Shown here one piece after another: positions 41,740 to 50,669 of a DNA stretch of 64,000 nucleotides (position 1 is its first letter; each line of letters opens with the position of its first letter). The translations under genes were made by a program, and so were the position numbers. Source of the DNA: Streptomyces werraensis (GTDB lineage Bacteria > Actinomycetota > Actinomycetes > Streptomycetales > Streptomycetaceae); assembly GCA_014656175.1 (NCBI GenBank), contig BNBX01000005.1, forward strand, positions 200,117 to 264,116, given 5' to 3'. The notes below the pieces were generated by a model that saw only the letters and a list, made by a program, of their open reading frames with translations, had not been told where the DNA came from and did no database searches.

Positions 41740-44697
41740 ATGGACGGTGTGCCGCGAGGACCCGAGCAGCGGGGTCCCGGCTCCTCCCCGGAGCCGGCGG
41801 CGCTGCGGTTCGGGGTGCTGGGTCCGGTGCGCGCCTGGCGTGACGACGTACCGGTCACCACCGGCAGTCCACAGCAACGCGCCCTGCTGGCCGCCCTGTT
41901 GCTGCGCGAGGGCCGCACCGCCACGGCCGCCGAGCTGATCGACGCCCTGTGGGGCGAGGAACCGCCCTCGCAGGCGCTGGCCGCGGTGCGCACCTACGCG
42001 TCCCGGCTGCGGAAGGTGCTGGACCCCGGCGTCCTGGTCAGCGAGTCCGGCGGCTACGCCGTGCGCGGGCTCGCCGAGGGCGCCCTGGACCTCGCGGCCG
42101 CGCAGGAACTGGCGGCGCAGGCGGACAAGGCCCGCGCGACCGGTGACCTGTGCCACGCCCGCGACCTGCTCAACCAGGCGCTGGCACTGTGGGACGGCGA
42201 GACGCTGGCCGGGGTGCCCGGCCCCTACGCGGAGGCGCAGCGCGTCCGCCTGGAGGAGTGGCGGCTGCAACTCCTCGAGACACGGCTGGACATGGACCTG
42301 GAGCAGGGCTGCCACGCGGAGGCCGTCTCCGAGCTGACCGCGCTGACCGCCGCCCACCCGCTGCGGGAGCGGCTGCGCGAACTGCTGATGCTGGCGCTGT
42401 ACCGCAGCGGACGCCAGGCGGAGGCGCTCGCGGTGTACGCCGACACCCGCCGGCTGCTCGCCGACGAGCTGGGCGTCGACCCGCGCCCGGACCTGAGCGA
42501 GCTGCAGCAGCGCATCCTGAAGGCCGACCCGGCCCTCGTCGAACCGCCCGCCAGGCTGCCCACCGCGGAACCCGCAGCCGTACGCCCGGCACAACTGCCC
42601 GCCTCCGTTCCCGACTTCACGGGCCGTACGGCGTTCGTGCGGGAGCTGGGCGAGGTCCTCGCGTCGGCCACCGGCGACCAGGCGCAGGTGATGGCGGTGT
42701 CCGCCGTCGCCGGCATCGGCGGCGTCGGCAAGACCACCCTCGCCGTGCACGTGGCGCACACCGCCCGGGACGCGTTCCCCGACGGCCAGCTCTACGTCGA
42801 CCTCCAGGGCGCCGGCGCGCGCGCCGCGGAGCCGGAGACGGTCCTCGGATCCTTCCTGCGCGCCCTCGGCACCGCCGACTCGGCGATCCCGGACTCCCTG
42901 GAGGAGCGGGCGGCGCTGTACCGCTCGGTGCTGGACGGCCGCCGGGTGCTGGTGCTGCTGGACAACGCGCGCGACGCGGCGCAGGTACGGCCGCTGCTGC
43001 CGGGCACGGCGGGCTGCGCGGCGCTGGTGACGTCCCGGGTCCGGATGGTGGGCCTGGCCGGGGCGCACCTGGTCGACCTGGACGTGATGTCGCCGGAGGA
43101 GGCGCTGGCGCTCTTCACGAAGATCGTCGGTGAGGAGCGGGTGCGCTCCGAGCGGGAGGCCGCCCTGGACGTGGTGGCCGCCTGCGGCTTTCTGCCGCTG
43201 GCCATCCGTATCGCCGCGTCCCGGCTGGCCGCCCGCCGCACCTGGACGGTGTCGTTCCTCGCGGCGAAGCTCGCCGACGAGCGCCGCCGCCTGGACGAGC
43301 TGCAGGCGGGCGACCTGGCGGTCGCCGCCACCTTCGAGCTGGGTTACGGCGCGCTGGACGCGGCGCAGGCCCGCGCGTTCCGGCTGCTGGGACTGGCCGA
43401 CGGGCCCGACATCTCGGTGGCCGCCGCCTCCGCCCTGCTGGACCTGGAGGCGGACGCCACGGAGGACCTGCTGGAGTCCCTCGTCGACACGTCCCTGCTG
43501 GAGTCGGCGGCCCCCGGCCGCTACCGCTTCCACGATCTCGTCCGGCTCTACGCGCGTGCGTGCGCCGAGCGGGACGAGCAGCCGCCCGCCGAGCGGGAGG
43601 CCGCCCGGTCGCGGCTGCTGGACTACTACCTGGCGACGGCGGTGCGCGTGTACGGCATCGAGCGGCCGGGCGACCGGACCGTGGCGCACCTGGAGAAGGG
43701 CCGTTTCCAGGGCGAGGAGTTCGGCGGCGCGGCGAAGGCGCTGGACTGGCTGCACACCGAGGCCGGGCCGCTGCTGGCGTGCGTGCAGCAGTCGCTGGAC
43801 GCGGCCATGGTGCGGCGGGCCGTGGACCTGCTGGTCGCCACCATCGACCTCGCCGAGTCCGGGGTGGACTCGCGCCAGTACCGCAAGACAGCGACGGCCG
43901 CCTGCGAGGCGGCGGCCGCCCTCGGGGACGCCCGCGCCGAGGTGCGGGCCCGTGTCACCGTCGCCCAGGTGCTCAGCCAGGCGGGCCGGTTCGAGGCCGC
44001 CGAGAAGGAGACACGGCGGGCGGACGCGCTGCTGCGGGAGGCGGACGACCCGTGGGCGAACGGCACCGCTCCGAACCAGCTCGGCATCATCGCCCTGTGC
44101 ACCGCCCGCTACGCGGACGCCGAGGGGTACTTCCTGCGCGCGATCGACGCCTTCCGCGCCGACGGCAACCGGCCCGGCGAGGCCAGCGCGGTCTGCAACC
44201 TCTCCCGCACCCTCGCCTCCATGGGCCGCAGCGGCGAAGCCGTGGAGCTCGCCCGGCGGGGCGTGGAGATCTACGACGAGCTGGGGATGTCGATGCGGCT
44301 GGCGAACGCCCGGTACGCGTCCGGGATCGTGCTCAGCCAGGCGGGGCGTTCCTCGGAGGCGCTGGCCCAGCTCGACGAGGCGCTGTGCATCTTCGCGGAG
44401 AACCGTCAGTCGCTGTGGGAGGGCACCACCCACTACCGCATCGCCGAGGTGCACCTGCGGGCCGGACGCCCGGCGCGGGCCGCCCGGCACGCCGAACAGG
44501 CCCTGGCGATGGGCTGCATCGGCGGCGACTGGATGCGGGCCAACGCCCTCACCCTGCTCGGCCGGGCGCTGGACACCCTCGACCAGGGCGACCGGGCGCG
44601 CGCCTGCTGGCGCGAGGCGCTGACCCTGTACGACGAGACGGGCTCCGCCGAGGCCGGCCAGGTACGCCGGCTGCTCGCCCCGCTGTCGGTGGCCTGA
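41740..44697 (+). CDS. afsR: Global antibiotic regulator AfsR (SARP-NTPase-TPR)
   Basis: A 985-residue regulator, close to the 993 residues of S. coelicolor AfsR. The N-terminal SARP part has an OmpR-like winged helix (LRFGVLGPVRAWRDDVPVTT; ALLLREGRTATAAELIDALW) and a bacterial transcriptional activation domain (YAEAQRVRLEEWRLQLLETR and onward to residue 270). The NB-ARC-type NTPase has Walker A GIGGVGKT at 325-332 and a Walker B-like RRVLVLLDNARDA. TPR-like helices fill residues 650-985. AfsR is phosphorylated on Ser/Thr by AfsK, encoded nearby, and then activates afsS, the next gene downstream. A likely AfsR box is present before afsS. The ATG at 41740 matches the known N-terminus MDG. Confidence 0.96.
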   Translation: MDGVPRGPEQRGPGSSPEPAALRFGVLGPVRAWRDDVPVTTGSPQQRALLAALLLREGRTATAAELIDALWGEEPPSQALAAVRTYASRLRKVLDPGVLVSESGGYAVRGLAEGALDLAAAQELAAQADKARATGDLCHARDLLNQALALWDGETLAGVPGPYAEAQRVRLEEWRLQLLETRLDMDLEQGCHAEAVSELTALTAAHPLRERLRELLMLALYRSGRQAEALAVYADTRRLLADELGVDPRPDLSELQQRILKADPALVEPPARLPTAEPAAVRPAQLPASVPDFTGRTAFVRELGEVLASATGDQAQVMAVSAVAGIGGVGKTTLAVHVAHTARDAFPDGQLYVDLQGAGARAAEPETVLGSFLRALGTADSAIPDSLEERAALYRSVLDGRRVLVLLDNARDAAQVRPLLPGTAGCAALVTSRVRMVGLAGAHLVDLDVMSPEEALALFTKIVGEERVRSEREAALDVVAACGFLPLAIRIAASRLAARRTWTVSFLAAKLADERRRLDELQAGDLAVAATFELGYGALDAAQARAFRLLGLADGPDISVAAASALLDLEADATEDLLESLVDTSLLESAAPGRYRFHDLVRLYARACAERDEQPPAEREAARSRLLDYYLATAVRVYGIERPGDRTVAHLEKGRFQGEEFGGAAKALDWLHTEAGPLLACVQQSLDAAMVRRAVDLLVATIDLAESGVDSRQYRKTATAACEAAAALGDARAEVRARVTVAQVLSQAGRFEAAEKETRRADALLREADDPWANGTAPNQLGIIALCTARYADAEGYFLRAIDAFRADGNRPGEASAVCNLSRTLASMGRSGEAVELARRGVEIYDELGMSMRLANARYASGIVLSQAGRSSEALAQLDEALCIFAENRQSLWEGTTHYRIAEVHLRAGRPARAARHAEQALAMGCIGGDWMRANALTLLGRALDTLDQGDRARACWREALTLYDETGSAEAGQVRRLLAPLSVA

Positions 44698-44716
44698 GGG
44701 CGGTCCCGCCGGAGGC

Positions 44717-44738
44717 GTTCATCGAACGTTTATGGCGG
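44717..44738 (+). promoter_or_regulatory. AfsR/PhoP-type direct repeat in afsS promoter
   Basis: GTTCATCGAAC (44717-44727) and GTTTATGGCGG (44728-44738) form two 11-base direct repeats in the afsS upstream region, 168 bases before its start. AfsR binds such a repeat over the -35 region of afsS in S. coelicolor, and PhoP competes for it. The match in position and period makes this the likely site. Confidence 0.7.
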
Positions 44739-44905
44739 GCTGCCACTCTCATGGAACGGATGCGTCGCGTCGGGGGGCAGGCGGATCCGAGGGGCTCATC
44801 TCTACTCTGAGACCCGCTGGAACACCCGTTCGGCGGCCTTCGGGGGAGTCGCCGAACGGGTCGTTCAACCGCACGGCCCAGTCCACCAGTTGGGGGTAGC
44901 ACATC

Positions 44906-45094
44906 ATGACCGAAGCCACGAGCGAGCCGGAGTTCACCACGCAGGACCAGCACGCGCCGACGCCGCCGAGCAAGGACGACCCGGAGGTCACCACGCTCGA
45001 CCAGCACGCGCCGGCCCCGCCGAGCATCGGCGAGGTCACCACGCTGGACCAGCACGCGCCGGTCCCGCCCGCCCTGGACCGGGACGGCCGCTGA
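44906..45094 (+). CDS. afsS: AfsS, small activator of secondary metabolism
   Basis: A 62-residue protein with three repeats of the unit TT(L/Q)DQHAPxPP, at about residues 12-22, 29-39 and 45-55. This repeat defines AfsS of S. coelicolor (63 residues), a small sigma-factor-like activator that raises antibiotic production when its gene is switched on by phosphorylated AfsR. It is located directly after afsR and preceded by the repeat at 44717-44738. A GGGGGTA site lies just before the ATG at 44906. Two hairpins follow the stop codon. Confidence 0.95.
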   Translation: MTEATSEPEFTTQDQHAPTPPSKDDPEVTTLDQHAPAPPSIGEVTTLDQHAPVPPALDRDGR

Positions 45095-45117
45095 GCCTTC
45101 CTCCCGCACGGGGACCG

Positions 45118-45150
45118 GCCGCGGCGGCACGGAGGGGGAGCCGCCGCGGC
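45118..45150 (+). terminator. GC hairpin after afsS
   Basis: GCCGCGGCGGC (45118-45128) pairs with GCCGCCGCGGC (45140-45150) around an 11-base loop, 24 bases after the afsS stop. It precedes a stronger hairpin and may contribute to termination. Confidence 0.55.
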
Positions 45151-45159
45151 CGAGGCGTC

Positions 45160-45210
45160 GAGAGGGGCCCTGTTCCCGGTGTCGCAGACACCGGGAACAG
45201 GGCCCCTCTC
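45160..45210. terminator. Perfect 24-bp bidirectional hairpin terminator
   Basis: The 24 bases at 45160-45183 are exactly complementary to 45187-45210 around a three-base loop. The hairpin lies between the convergent afsS and secreted-protein genes and should stop transcription from both directions. Confidence 0.85.
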
Positions 45211-45223
45211 ACGTGTTGCCCGG

Positions 45224-45745
45224 TCAGGCCGCCGGGGCGTAGGAGTCGAGCGCGCACTCCTCGATCAGCGGCACGCTCTCCGCGTCGTTCACCGGGATCC
45301 GCACCGGCGTGGTCCCGCCCGCCGGGACGAAGACCTCCTCCGTCCCGCTGTCGAGCTCCTCGCCGGCGGCGTCCTTGAAGGCCACCGTGACCGAGAAGGT
45401 GCCGTCCACCGTGTCGGTGTTGGCGACCTCGACGGTGGCGTACGGCGTCTCCTCGGACGCGCAGTCGACCAGCGTCACCGTGGCCGCGTCCGGGGACATC
45501 GACGCCTCCGTGCCGCCGGAGCCGCCGCTGCCACTGCCGTAGTCGTCGTAGTCGTCATCGTCGTCGTAGTCACGGTGCGAACCGCCGCTCGACGAGTCGT
45601 GGTTCTGGCTGGAGCTGCTGCAGCCGCCGCCCCCGCCGTCGCCGCTGCCGCCCCCGTGTCCGCGGCCGGTGGAGAACCCGGTGAGCGCGAGGACGACGAG
45701 CGTCGAGACGGCGGCGAGCCTGAGTGTCTTCCCCCGAGAAGTCAT
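45224..45745 (-). CDS. Small secreted protein with Gly/Ser/Asp-rich linker
   Basis: A 173-residue exported protein. Residues 1-28 are a signal peptide (MTSRGKTLRLAAVSTLVVLA). Then comes a low-complexity region rich in Gly, Ser, Asp and Tyr (GHGGGSGDGGGGG, DYDDDDDYDDYGSG). The last 95 residues form an immunoglobulin-like beta-sandwich with two cysteines (TLVDCASEE and LIEECALDS) that could pair. No lipobox is seen. The start ATG at 45745 follows the afsK gene on the same strand after 184 bases. A protein of this kind sits between afsS and afsK in S. coelicolor too, as far as I recall. Function unknown. Confidence 0.75.
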   Translation of the reverse strand: MTSRGKTLRLAAVSTLVVLALTGFSTGRGHGGGSGDGGGGGCSSSSQNHDSSSGGSHRDYDDDDDYDDYGSGSGGSGGTEASMSPDAATVTLVDCASEETPYATVEVANTDTVDGTFSVTVAFKDAAGEELDSGTEEVFVPAGGTTPVRIPVNDAESVPLIEECALDSYAPAA

Positions 45746-45929
45746 GACCGTCAGGCTAGCGATCTCCCTGTCACGACCATGTCACTACCTGGCGACCGTC
45801 CCGTACCCGGCGTAGCGTCGGCCCTGAGGGCGGCGACCCTCGCCGCCCCGCAGCGGCGGCCGCCGTCCGGGCCCCCTTCGTGCAGCCGGCACGACGGCCG
45901 TCCCGCGGGTACGCCGGGGACGGCGCGTC

Positions 45930-48290
45930 TCACGCCGTCCGTGCCGTGCCCGTGCCCTTCTCCGCGTCGAGCGCGTACACACAGCGGTCCTTGCTGCACG
46001 CGTACACCACGCCGTCCCGCACCACCGGGGAGCCGGTGATCTCCCCGCCGGTCGCGAGCTTCCAGCGCAGCCGGCCGTCGTCGGCCTTCAGCGTGTACAG
46101 CAGGTGGTCGCTGGAGCCGAAGTGGATCCGGCCCTCGGCGACCGCGGGCGCGCCCACGATCTCGCCGCCGGACTGGAAGCGCCACTTGGGCGTGCCGGTG
46201 ACCGCGTCCAGCGTGTAGAGGCCCTTGCCGCTGCCCACGTGGACATGGCCCGCGGCGACCAGCACCGGCTCGACCGAGGAGCGCGCCTCGGTGGCGATGC
46301 GCCAGCGGTCGCGGCCGTCGGTGGCGTCCAGGGCGTACACCGTGCCGAGGTAGTCGGCGAGGTACACGCCGCCGCCGGTGACCGCGGGGCCGGGCACGAA
46401 GGAGGGCGGGCACAGGAAGACCGCCGGGGCCTCGAAGTGCCAGCGGACGTGCCCGGAGGCCGCCTCCAGGGCGAGCACCCGGGTGCCGGCGCAGACGTAC
46501 ACGTAGCCGTCGGGCGCGGCGGTGAGGCGGACCGCGACGCCGCCGCAGGAGGCCGCGTCGCCGATCGGGTACGACCAGCGCTCCTCGCCGGTGCGGGCGT
46601 CAAGGGCGCGCAGCCGGGCGTCCTGCCAGACGTAGGCGGTGCCGTCGAAGAGGGCGGGTCCGGCCTCCGGGGACTCGAAGTCGGTCTGGCAGCCGGTGAG
46701 TTCCCACAGCTTCTGCCCGGTGGACGCCTCCCAGCCCTGGACGCCTCCGCCGCGTGTGCCGGTCAGGACGGTGCCGCGGTCGGCCTTGAGGGAGTACACC
46801 CAGGCGTCCGTGTTCAGCCGCCACAGGTCGCCGCCCTCGCGGGCGTCGAGCGCGTAGAGGGTGGGCCCGTCGGAGGCGTGGATGCGGCCGTCGGCGACCG
46901 CCATCGACCAGGCGACGTCCCGCGTCTTGAAGCGGCGCCGGCCGGTGGCCACGTCCAGGGCGTGCACCTCGAAGGAGGTGACGTACACCAGGTCGCCGGC
47001 CACGGCGGGCGTGCCCCACACGTCGTTGGACATGCGGAACCGCCAGGGACGCCAGCCGCCGGGCTGCTCCGGCTGCGCGGCGGGCGCCGGGGGCACGGGC
47101 GCGACGGCGGGCTCGGCGCCGTTCACGCCGGGGCGGGGCTTGGTCCAGGTCGCGGCCAGGGCGGCGGCGGGCGGGGGCGCCTGCACGGCGGCCGCGCGCG
47201 TGTCGGCGACGCGCGGGCCGGGACCGATGGGCACCGCGGCGCCCGCCAGCCGGACGGGCCCGGTGCCGGGCGCGCCCACGGGGGCGGGCCGGGGCGGGGG
47301 CGGCGGGACGACCGGGTCGTGCGGCGGCGGAGGCGGGACGTGGGGACGCGCGCCGCCCCCGCTGCGGCCGCTGTTCTGCGGCGGTCTGGCGGGGCGGCCG
47401 CCGCGGCGCGCCTCGATCAGGGCGACCGCCCGCTCGGGCAGCCACGCGGACGCCGTGCCGCTGTCGTCGGAGCCGGAGCCGAACAGGTGCGGGGCGAGCT
47501 GCGCCTGGAGGTCGGCGGGGTTGGGCCGGGCCGTGGGGTCCATCTGCATGCACGACTCGATGAGCGGCCGCAGCTCGTCCGGCAGGCCCTCGAGGTCCGG
47601 GCCCTCGCGCAGCAGCATGAAGACCGTCTCGACGGGGTTGGCGCCGTGGAACGGGGGGTGGCCGGTGGCGGCGAAGACCAGCATGGAGCCGAGGGAGAAC
47701 ACATCGCTCGCACCGGTGACGCTGCGGGAGTCCTTGGCCTGTTCCGGGGACATGTAGGCGGGGGTGCCGACGGCGACGTTGGTCATCGTCAGGCGGGTGT
47801 TGGACACCCCGGAGGCGATACCGAAGTCGATCACCCGGGGGCCGTCCTCGACGACCAGCACGTTGGACGGCTTGAGGTCACGGTGGACCAGGCCCGCGCC
47901 GTGGATCGACTGGAGCGCCTCGGCGACGCCCGCGGCGAGCCAGCGCACGGCCTGCGCGGGCAGCGGCCCGCACTCGTTCACTATCTCCTCGAGCGAGGGG
48001 GCGGGGACGTAGGCGGTGGCCAGCCACGGCACCGCGGCGCGCGGGTCGGCGTCCACGACGGCCGCCGTGTAGAAGCCGGAGACCGCGCGAGCCGCCTCGA
48101 CCTCGCGCGTGAAGCGGACCCGGAACAGCTGGTCCTCGGCCAGCTCGGTCCGGACGGTCTTGATCGCCACCCGCCGGCCGGACGCCGAGCGCGCGAGATA
48201 GACCAGCCCCATGCCGCCGGCTCCCAGCCGTCCCAGCACCTCGAACGGCCCGATTCGCCGCGGATCGTGCTGCGTCAGCTGATCCACCAC
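45930..48290 (-). CDS. afsK: Membrane-associated Ser/Thr kinase AfsK with beta-propeller sensor
   Basis: A 786-residue eukaryotic-type Ser/Thr kinase. The kinase domain covers residues 15-280: glycine loop [18 protein letters not shown] with Lys44, catalytic loop [11 protein letters not shown] in IDFGIAS and activation loop [20 protein letters not shown]. With the start at GTG 48290 ([10 protein letters not shown]), the activation-loop threonine becomes Thr168, the known autophosphorylated residue of S. coelicolor AfsK, which supports this start; GTG 48287 is the alternative. A Pro-rich linker (about 330-420) leads to a PQQ-type beta-propeller of WD-like repeats ([24 protein letters not shown]), thought to sense S-adenosylmethionine. 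It phosphorylates AfsR, and in known species also DivIVA during tip growth. Confidence 0.96.
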   Translation of the reverse strand: MVDQLTQHDPRRIGPFEVLGRLGAGGMGLVYLARSASGRRVAIKTVRTELAEDQLFRVRFTREVEAARAVSGFYTAAVVDADPRAAVPWLATAYVPAPSLEEIVNECGPLPAQAVRWLAAGVAEALQSIHGAGLVHRDLKPSNVLVVEDGPRVIDFGIASGVSNTRLTMTNVAVGTPAYMSPEQAKDSRSVTGASDVFSLGSMLVFAATGHPPFHGANPVETVFMLLREGPDLEGLPDELRPLIESCMQMDPTARPNPADLQAQLAPHLFGSGSDDSGTASAWLPERAVALIEARRGGRPARPPQNSGRSGGGARPHVPPPPPHDPVVPPPPPRPAPVGAPGTGPVRLAGAAVPIGPGPRVADTRAAAVQAPPPAAALAATWTKPRPGVNGAEPAVAPVPPAPAAQPEQPGGWRPWRFRMSNDVWGTPAVAGDLVYVTSFEVHALDVATGRRRFKTRDVAWSMAVADGRIHASDGPTLYALDAREGGDLWRLNTDAWVYSLKADRGTVLTGTRGGGVQGWEASTGQKLWELTGCQTDFESPEAGPALFDGTAYVWQDARLRALDARTGEERWSYPIGDAASCGGVAVRLTAAPDGYVYVCAGTRVLALEAASGHVRWHFEAPAVFLCPPSFVPGPAVTGGGVYLADYLGTVYALDATDGRDRWRIATEARSSVEPVLVAAGHVHVGSGKGLYTLDAVTGTPKWRFQSGGEIVGAPAVAEGRIHFGSSDHLLYTLKADDGRLRWKLATGGEITGSPVVRDGVVYACSKDRCVYALDAEKGTGTARTA

Positions 48291-48512
48291 TTGCCTGCCA
48301 CCTCCCCGTACGCGTCGCGCCACCACCTGTGCGCGACCGTAGTGCAGCGTCTCACCACCGCACCGCCGTGGCGGCACGCACCCCGATTCTTCCTGTCCGG
48401 GCCCCCTGGTGCGAACCGGCCGACAAATCGGGTGTCCAGGTTTGCATATGACTCGAATGGACGGCCGGACGGTGTACAGGAGACGGACCGCTGCGGCGCA
48501 CCGAGCGTACGG

Positions 48513-49235
48513 TCAGCGGCGCAGCAGCGCGAAGGACGCCCCCTGATTGTCGGTGACGACGGCCGCCGTCCCGTACGACGTCTCGAAGGGTGGAACCTGC
48601 GTGCGGCCGCCGAGCCGGGTGACCTGCTCGAGGGCGGGCTCCAGCTCCGTCACGCCGAAGTGGACGAGGAGGTGCGGCGGCATCTCGGGGGCGAAGACCT
48701 CGGAGACGGGCGCGCGTCCGAAGTCGGGGTCGGCGCCCTCGCCGAACAGGGCCTCGTGGAAGAGGTCGCCGTAGAAGACGTTGGCCGTCTCCGTGTCCCG
48801 TGCGTAGAGCTGGACCCAGGCGAAGGTGCCCGGCTCGTGGCGGCGTCCGAAGCCGGTCGCGGTCCCGGGCTGCCACAGCGAGAACACCGCGCCCTCGGGG
48901 TCGGTGACGAGCGCGGTGCGGCCGAGGTCGCCGAGCGGCGCCGGGGGCGCGACCACCTGTCCGCCGGCGGCGCGGATGCGCGCGCACAGGCCGGCGGCGT
49001 CCGGGGTGAAGAAGGACACCGTCCACACCGTGGGCAGCCGTCCGTCCGTCTTGTGCGCCAGGGAGGCGACGGGGTCGCCGTCCTTCAGCGCCCGGACCGT
49101 CCCGGTGGGCGGGCCCTCGAAGGTCCAGCCGAACAGCTCACCGTAGAACCGCTTGCCCGCCTCCAGGTCGGGCAGCTGCGCGTCCACCCAGCAGGGGGTG
49201 CCCTCCATGTACTCCGATGCCCTGTTTTCGGCCAT
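48513..49235 (-). CDS. VOC (glyoxalase-like) family protein, two modules
   Basis: A 240-residue protein with two vicinal-oxygen-chelate halves. The first half begins GTPCWVDAQLPDLEAGKRFY then GELFGWTFEG and ends TDPEGAVFSLWQPG; the second begins FAWVQLYARDTETANVFYGD and ends VTDNQGASFALLRR. This architecture is common in Streptomyces and linked to antibiotic self-protection or unknown hydroxylations. The ATG at 49235 gives the common start MAENRASEY. The gene lies 222 bases upstream of afsK on the same strand; readthrough is possible but a link is not shown. Confidence 0.88.
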   Translation of the reverse strand: MAENRASEYMEGTPCWVDAQLPDLEAGKRFYGELFGWTFEGPPTGTVRALKDGDPVASLAHKTDGRLPTVWTVSFFTPDAAGLCARIRAAGGQVVAPPAPLGDLGRTALVTDPEGAVFSLWQPGTATGFGRRHEPGTFAWVQLYARDTETANVFYGDLFHEALFGEGADPDFGRAPVSEVFAPEMPPHLLVHFGVTELEPALEQVTRLGGRTQVPPFETSYGTAAVVTDNQGASFALLRR

Positions 49236-49357
49236 GCCGACAACGTAACCGTGCCGCCCGCACCCCGCCGACCAGGCACACCAGGGTTCTTCGGGTCCCG
49301 CACCCCATTTGCAGTCGGCCGAATCGCGCTCCCGAACCCCGTCGGTAAGCTGACGGC

Positions 49358-50005
49358 ATGACAGGACAAGTGCGTACCGTCGACGGCCGCGTGGCCGGCA
49401 GGCGTGGGCAGGAGACCCGGCAGAAGCTGCTCGACTGCCTCAGCGAGATGCTCAGCTCGTCCCCGTACCGGGATGTCAAGGTCATCGACGTCGCCCGCCG
49501 CGCGGGGACCTCGCCGGCCACCTTCTACCAGTACTTCCCGGACGTCGAGGGCGCCGTCCTGGAGCTCGCCGAGACCATGGCGGCGGAGAGCGGCTCCCTG
49601 AGCGAGCTGGTCGAGGGACGCTCCTGGAGCGGGCGGGCCGGCTGGCAGACGGCGCAGGAACTGGTCGACGGCTTCCTGGAGTTCTGGCGGAAGAACGACG
49701 CCATTCTGCGTGTGGTGGATCTCGGCGCCGCCGAGGGGGAAAAACGTTTCTCCAAAATCCGTCTGAAGGTCCTCAACGCCGTGGAGGCCTCCCTCGCCGA
49801 GGCGGTGTCCGAGCTCCAGGCGAAGGGGCGGATCGACAAGGACGTCAACCCCGGCGCGGTCGCCGGGTCCCTGGTCGCCATGCTGGCGGCCGTGGCCTCG
49901 CACCAGAAAGGTTTCTCCTCCTGGGGCGTCAAGCAGGCCGAGATCAAGCCGAACCTGGCGCTGCTGGTGCACCTGGGGGTCACCGGGCGCAAGCCGACCA
50001 AGTAG
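49358..50005 (+). CDS. TetR family regulator
   Basis: A 215-residue TetR regulator with the HTH RRGQETRQKLLDCLSEMLSS then DVKVIDVARRAGTSPATFYQ and YFPDVEGAVLELAE. The remaining helical part contains VVDLGAAEGEKRFSKIRLKV and a final LALLVHLGVTGRKPTK. It is divergent from the VOC protein gene and located beside the afs locus, as a TetR gene is in S. coelicolor. No operator was evident by eye in the 122-base divergent region. Effector unknown. Confidence 0.88.
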   Translation: MTGQVRTVDGRVAGRRGQETRQKLLDCLSEMLSSSPYRDVKVIDVARRAGTSPATFYQYFPDVEGAVLELAETMAAESGSLSELVEGRSWSGRAGWQTAQELVDGFLEFWRKNDAILRVVDLGAAEGEKRFSKIRLKVLNAVEASLAEAVSELQAKGRIDKDVNPGAVAGSLVAMLAAVASHQKGFSSWGVKQAEIKPNLALLVHLGVTGRKPTK

Positions 50006-50223
50006 CCGCGCACGGCCCCGCTCCTCCCCCGCGACCTCGTCAGTCCTGTCATCCGGGCGGCGGTTCACTCCGGTGGACCACCGCCTGTCGCGTCCCCGGA
50101 GGCGTCCGGTTCCGACGGGTGGGGCCCGACGTGCGGAACACGCCCCGGCCCCAGCGGCGTTGTACCGCCCGGCCTCAGGCCCGAAGTGCACGCCCCGACG
50201 CCGACGACGCTGGAGGAACCTCC

Positions 50224-50649
50224 ATGGCCCTGTCCCGTGAAGAGCGCGAACAGTTCCTGTCCGAACCGCGCGTGGCCGCGCTGGCGGTGGACGCGGGCGA
50301 GGGCCGCGCCCCGCTGACCGTGCCGATCTGGTACCAGTACGCGCCCGGCGAGGACGTGTGGATCATCACCGGGCTGCACTCCCGCAAGAACCGGCTGCTG
50401 CGGGCTGCGGGCCGCTTCTCCCTCCTGGTGGAGCGCGCCGAGCCGACCATCCGCTACGTCTCCGTCGAGGGCCCGGTCGTCGACACCTCCCCCGCCACGA
50501 TCGAGAAGCTGCGGGAGATCTCCGCGCGCTACCTGCCCGCCGAGAAGGTCGAGGGGTACGTGGACTTCGCGTGGAAGAACCACGGGGAGCAGGTCGTCGT
50601 GCGGATGCGGCCGGAGCGGTGGGTGTCGTCGGACCTGGGCTCCGTCTGA
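50224..50649 (+). CDS. Pyridoxamine 5-phosphate oxidase-like split-barrel protein
   Basis: A 141-residue member of the PNPOx-like flavin/F420 split-barrel superfamily. The sequence begins MALSREEREQFLSEPRVAAL, then PLTVPIWYQYAPGEDVWIIT and SRKNRLLRAAGRFSLLVERA, and ends RMRPERWVSSDLGSV. Members reduce or oxidise small molecules with FMN or F420, and given F420 genes in the region, F420 is possible but not proven. A GGAGG site lies six bases before the ATG at 50224. The following gene starts 20 bases after it, so the two likely form an operon. Confidence 0.85.
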   Translation: MALSREEREQFLSEPRVAALAVDAGEGRAPLTVPIWYQYAPGEDVWIITGLHSRKNRLLRAAGRFSLLVERAEPTIRYVSVEGPVVDTSPATIEKLREISARYLPAEKVEGYVDFAWKNHGEQVVVRMRPERWVSSDLGSV

Positions 50650-50669
50650 CACGGCCGACAATCGGCTGC

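Noticed and set aside
40861..44490. A 1209-residue frame on the minus strand opposite afsR
   Set aside because: It is the antisense of afsR and a neighbour, a common artefact of high-GC DNA; composition is Arg/Gly/Gln-rich with no domain.
41740..44697. The afsR NTPase as a STAND defence protein
   Set aside because: Its SARP N-terminus, afsS neighbour and length identify it as AfsR, a metabolic regulator.
45309..45542. Plus-strand frame inside the secreted protein gene
   Set aside because: Opposite-strand signal peptide and domain are clear; this is a shadow frame.
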